Assembly: GCA_017937405.1 (NCBI GenBank)
Contig: JAGBDS010000011.1
Location: forward strand, 1-64,000
DNA: 64,000 nucleotides
DNA from: Oscillibacter sp.
GTDB taxonomy: Bacteria; Bacillota; Clostridia; Oscillospirales; Oscillospiraceae
Direction of reading: 5' to 3'
Positions 62,183 to 64,000 of this stretch are shown piece after piece (within the stretch, counting starts at the first letter, position 1; each line of letters opens with the position of its first letter). Both the position numbers and the translations under genes were made by a program. Below the pieces are notes generated by a model, which saw only the letters and a list, made by a program, of their open reading frames with translations, did not search any database and was not told the origin of the DNA.

Positions 62183-63429
62183 GCTTCCCCGCCTCCTTTC
62201 TCCACCTTTTCCGCATCGGGCGGCGCCGGTTCCTTGTCCGCCGCTTTGACATCGACCGCAGCGGGCCGCTTCTTTCTCCGGCCGCTGAGCAGCATCCGGA
62301 TCACCAGGGAGAAGGCGCTGAGGTACACGATGGCGGCAATGATGACGTCGGTAATGTACTCGTTGTAAGCCGTCAGGTTGGTGAGCTGCAGGCCCACGAT
62401 GTCCAGCATAGACATGAAGCAGCCGGTGAAGATCACCGCGATGGGGTTGTTCACCGCCAGCAGGGCCACGGGGATGCCGTTGAAGCCGATGGCGGGCAGG
62501 GATTGGTAGGTGGACCAGAAGAACTCGGTGTTGCCGGACAGGTAGTACAGCGACGCCGCCGCGCCCGCCAGGCACCCGGCGATGGCCATGGACAGCACGA
62601 TGTTCCGCTTGTCGTTGATGCCCGCGTACCGGGCGGCGTGGCGGTTGCTGCCGCAGGCCTTCAGCTCATAGCCCAGGGTGGTCTTGGTCATCAGGATGTA
62701 CACCAGTACCGCCAGCAGGATGGCGATGAGGATGCCTCCGTTGATCTGGGAGCCGGGGAACAGCTTGTCCAGCCCCAGCTTCGGCGTCTGCACGCCGTTG
62801 TAGGAGGTCTTGTAGATGTAGCCGCTCTTGGTGTTCTCCACCAGGTTGCGGTAATTGCTGCCGTCAAAGACCCAGGTCACCAGGTTGGCGGCGATCCAGT
62901 TGGTCATGATGCAGGCCAGCACCTCGTTGATGTTCAAAAACGCCTTCACCAGACCGGGGATGCAGCCCCAGAGGGCGCCCGCCAGGCAGCCGCCCAGGAA
63001 CGCCAGCACCCAGATCAGTCCCGCCGGGACCTGATCCGAGGGGATGCCCAGGGCGATGATGAGGGTAGCGGCAGTGCCCATGAGGTACTGTCCCGGCGCG
63101 CCGATATTGAACAGGCCGGTCTTAAAGGCCACGGAGACGGAGAGGCCCGTCAAGATCAGGGGCGTGGCCCGGAAGAGCATGTTGCCGATGTTCTGGGGAT
63201 TGAAGCCCCAGGTCAGTGTGCCCGCCGCGTTGCGGCCGGTGGAGAAGATGCCGCCGAATACCAGGCGGATGCCCTCCCATGCGCTGGACAGCCCCAGGGA
63301 CTTGTTGCCCAGGCCCACCAGCAGAATGATGACGCTGCCCACCGTCATGCCGATGAGGATGGAGATGAGGGAGGACAGCACCGCCTTGGTGCCATCCTTG
63401 CCGTACAGGGTGGAAAGCTTTTCTCTCAT
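62179..63429 (-). CDS. Nucleoside-type ABC transporter permease (YufP-like)
   Basis: A 416-residue membrane permease with about ten segments. GLSVSVAFKTGLFNIGAPGQYLMG is the family signature and YELKACGSNRHAARYAGIN the cytosolic coupling segment. A hydrophilic 30-residue C-terminal tail rich in Lys, Pro and Glu is unusual. It overlaps both the ATPase and the second permease genes by four bases. Confidence 0.93.
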   Translation of the reverse strand: MREKLSTLYGKDGTKAVLSSLISILIGMTVGSVIILLVGLGNKSLGLSSAWEGIRLVFGGIFSTGRNAAGTLTWGFNPQNIGNMLFRATPLILTGLSVSVAFKTGLFNIGAPGQYLMGTAATLIIALGIPSDQVPAGLIWVLAFLGGCLAGALWGCIPGLVKAFLNINEVLACIMTNWIAANLVTWVFDGSNYRNLVENTKSGYIYKTSYNGVQTPKLGLDKLFPGSQINGGILIAILLAVLVYILMTKTTLGYELKACGSNRHAARYAGINDKRNIVLSMAIAGCLAGAAASLYYLSGNTEFFWSTYQSLPAIGFNGIPVALLAVNNPIAVIFTGCFMSMLDIVGLQLTNLTAYNEYITDVIIAAIVYLSAFSLVIRMLLSGRRKKRPAAVDVKAADKEPAPPDAEKVEKGGGEA

Positions 63430-64000
63430 GCGGGCTCACCCTCCTTCTTCGTGCGTTTCGCGCCGGCCATGTAGAGGCCCAGCTCCTGGACCGTGGTGGC
63501 CTTGGGGTCCAACTCGCCCACGATCTCACCCTCGTAAAGCACCAGGATGCGGTCGGACAGGCTCATGACCTCGTCCAACTCCAGGCTCACCAGCAGGACG
63601 GCTTTGCCCTTGTCCCGCTCGGCCACCAGCTGGCTGTGGATGTACTCGATGGCGCCCACGTCCAGGCCGCGGGTGGGCTGCACCGCCACGATCAGAAGCA
63701 GGTCCCGGTCCACCTCACGGGCGATGATGGCCTTCTGCTGGTTGCCGCCGGACATGCTCCGGGCAACGGTAATGGGGCCTTGGCCGCTGCGGACGTCATA
63801 CTGTTCAATGAGGTTCTCGGCGTAGGAGCGTACCTCGCCGCTGTTGATAAAGCCCATATGCTGGAAGCGGGGCTCCCGGTAGCGCTGAAGCACCATGTTC
63901 TGCTCCAGGGTGAAGTCCAGCACCAGGCCGTGCTTGTGGCGGTCCTCGGGAATGTGGCTCATCTGCTGGTTCCGCTGGCGGATGGAAGCGTGGGAGATGT
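63426..64000 (-). CDS. ABC transporter ATP-binding protein (YufO-like), C-terminal part (cut by window end)
   Basis: The last 190 or so residues of a double-ABC ATPase. The second ABC domain has HIPEDRHKHGLVLDF, the linker typical of sugar/nucleoside ABC proteins, and the signature MSGGNQQK. The Walker B region reads LLIVAVQPTRGLDVGA, where the usual catalytic Glu position is Gln, as is normal for the second domain in this family. The frame stays open to base 64000. A BmpA-type binding lipoprotein gene probably lies beyond. Confidence 0.93.
   Translation of the reverse strand, partial: ISHASIRQRNQQMSHIPEDRHKHGLVLDFTLEQNMVLQRYREPRFQHMGFINSGEVRSYAENLIEQYDVRSGQGPITVARSMSGGNQQKAIIAREVDRDLLLIVAVQPTRGLDVGAIEYIHSQLVAERDKGKAVLLVSLELDEVMSLSDRILVLYEGEIVGELDPKATTVQELGLYMAGAKRTKKEGEPA

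Noticed and set aside
60482..62368. 628-codon plus-strand open frame opposite the PRTase and permease genes
   Set aside because: Shadow frame crossing several real genes and overlap points.

Overview
The window looks like chromosome of a GC-rich, endospore-forming member of the Clostridia, probably Oscillospiraceae or a close relative (Oscillibacter/Flavonifractor type). The reasons are the sporulation and germination genes (spoVAF, spoVAD, spoVAE, yqfC, yqfD, ylbJ), the Firmicutes-type -35/-10 promoters and strong Shine-Dalgarno sequences, the type II fatty-acid cluster with split acetyl-CoA carboxylase, and a PhoPR/pst block. The genus is inference; no rRNA or tRNA gene was recognised. Most of the window is ordinary core genome. 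The only clearly foreign-looking piece is an AT-rich stretch at about 0.6-1.7 kb.

Layout. 0-4.5 kb: end of gap, an AT-rich alpha/beta hydrolase, a FliB-like gene with a Crp/Fnr regulator, and two divergent ferredoxins. 4.6-7.1 kb: a GGDEF protein and spoVAF. 7.2-15.2 kb: a leftward phosphate block in transcription order pstS-pstC-pstA-pstB-phoU-HD gene-phoP-phoR, with a 415-bp non-coding repeat between the HD gene and phoP. 15.3-20.7 kb: a dicarboxylate-type symporter, pfkA, trkH and trkA. 20.9-28 kb: the fatty-acid operon acpP-accB-accC-accD-accA-fabH-fabF-fabZ and a FabT-like MarR regulator. 28-32.3 kb: gluQ, a tRNA methyltransferase-like gene, rsmI, a small XRE/small-protein divergent pair, and spoVAD. 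32.5-42.8 kb: nitrogen assimilation, with glnA, an ANTAR regulator, gltB, gltD and an ammonium channel fused to its own P-II protein. 42.9-50.4 kb: spoVAE, a lipoprotein deacetylase, cdd, a fused acetyltransferase, a sodium symporter, degV and a sugar acetyltransferase. 50.7-55.8 kb: mreB, comF with a small XRE regulator, the second copy of the 415-bp repeat, and recD2. 55.8-60.4 kb: the yqfC-yqfD-phoH-ybeY operon plus two small membrane proteins, then ylbJ. 60.5-64 kb: a PRTase and a nucleoside-type ABC transporter cut by the window end.

How the parts fit together. Phosphate: PhoPR would sense starvation and act at direct repeats in front of pstS; PstSCAB imports phosphate and PhoU damps the response. 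Nitrogen: the Amt-P-II fusion brings in ammonium, GlnA fixes it into glutamine and GltBD makes glutamate. An ANTAR protein lies among these genes, and terminator-like hairpins stand in front of glnA, gltB and amt, which suggests control by transcript attenuation. Lipids: the Acc/Fab operon starts from a strong promoter next to a 22-bp palindrome, and the regulator likely to bind it is encoded at the operon end.

The most unusual structure is non-coding. A repeat of 415 bp occurs twice, 43 kb apart and in opposite orientation. It keeps two hairpins whose loops differ between copies, and one copy has an inverted partner of its end. Palindrome-rich spacers near 34.6, 48.6 and 50.5 kb may belong to related repeat families.
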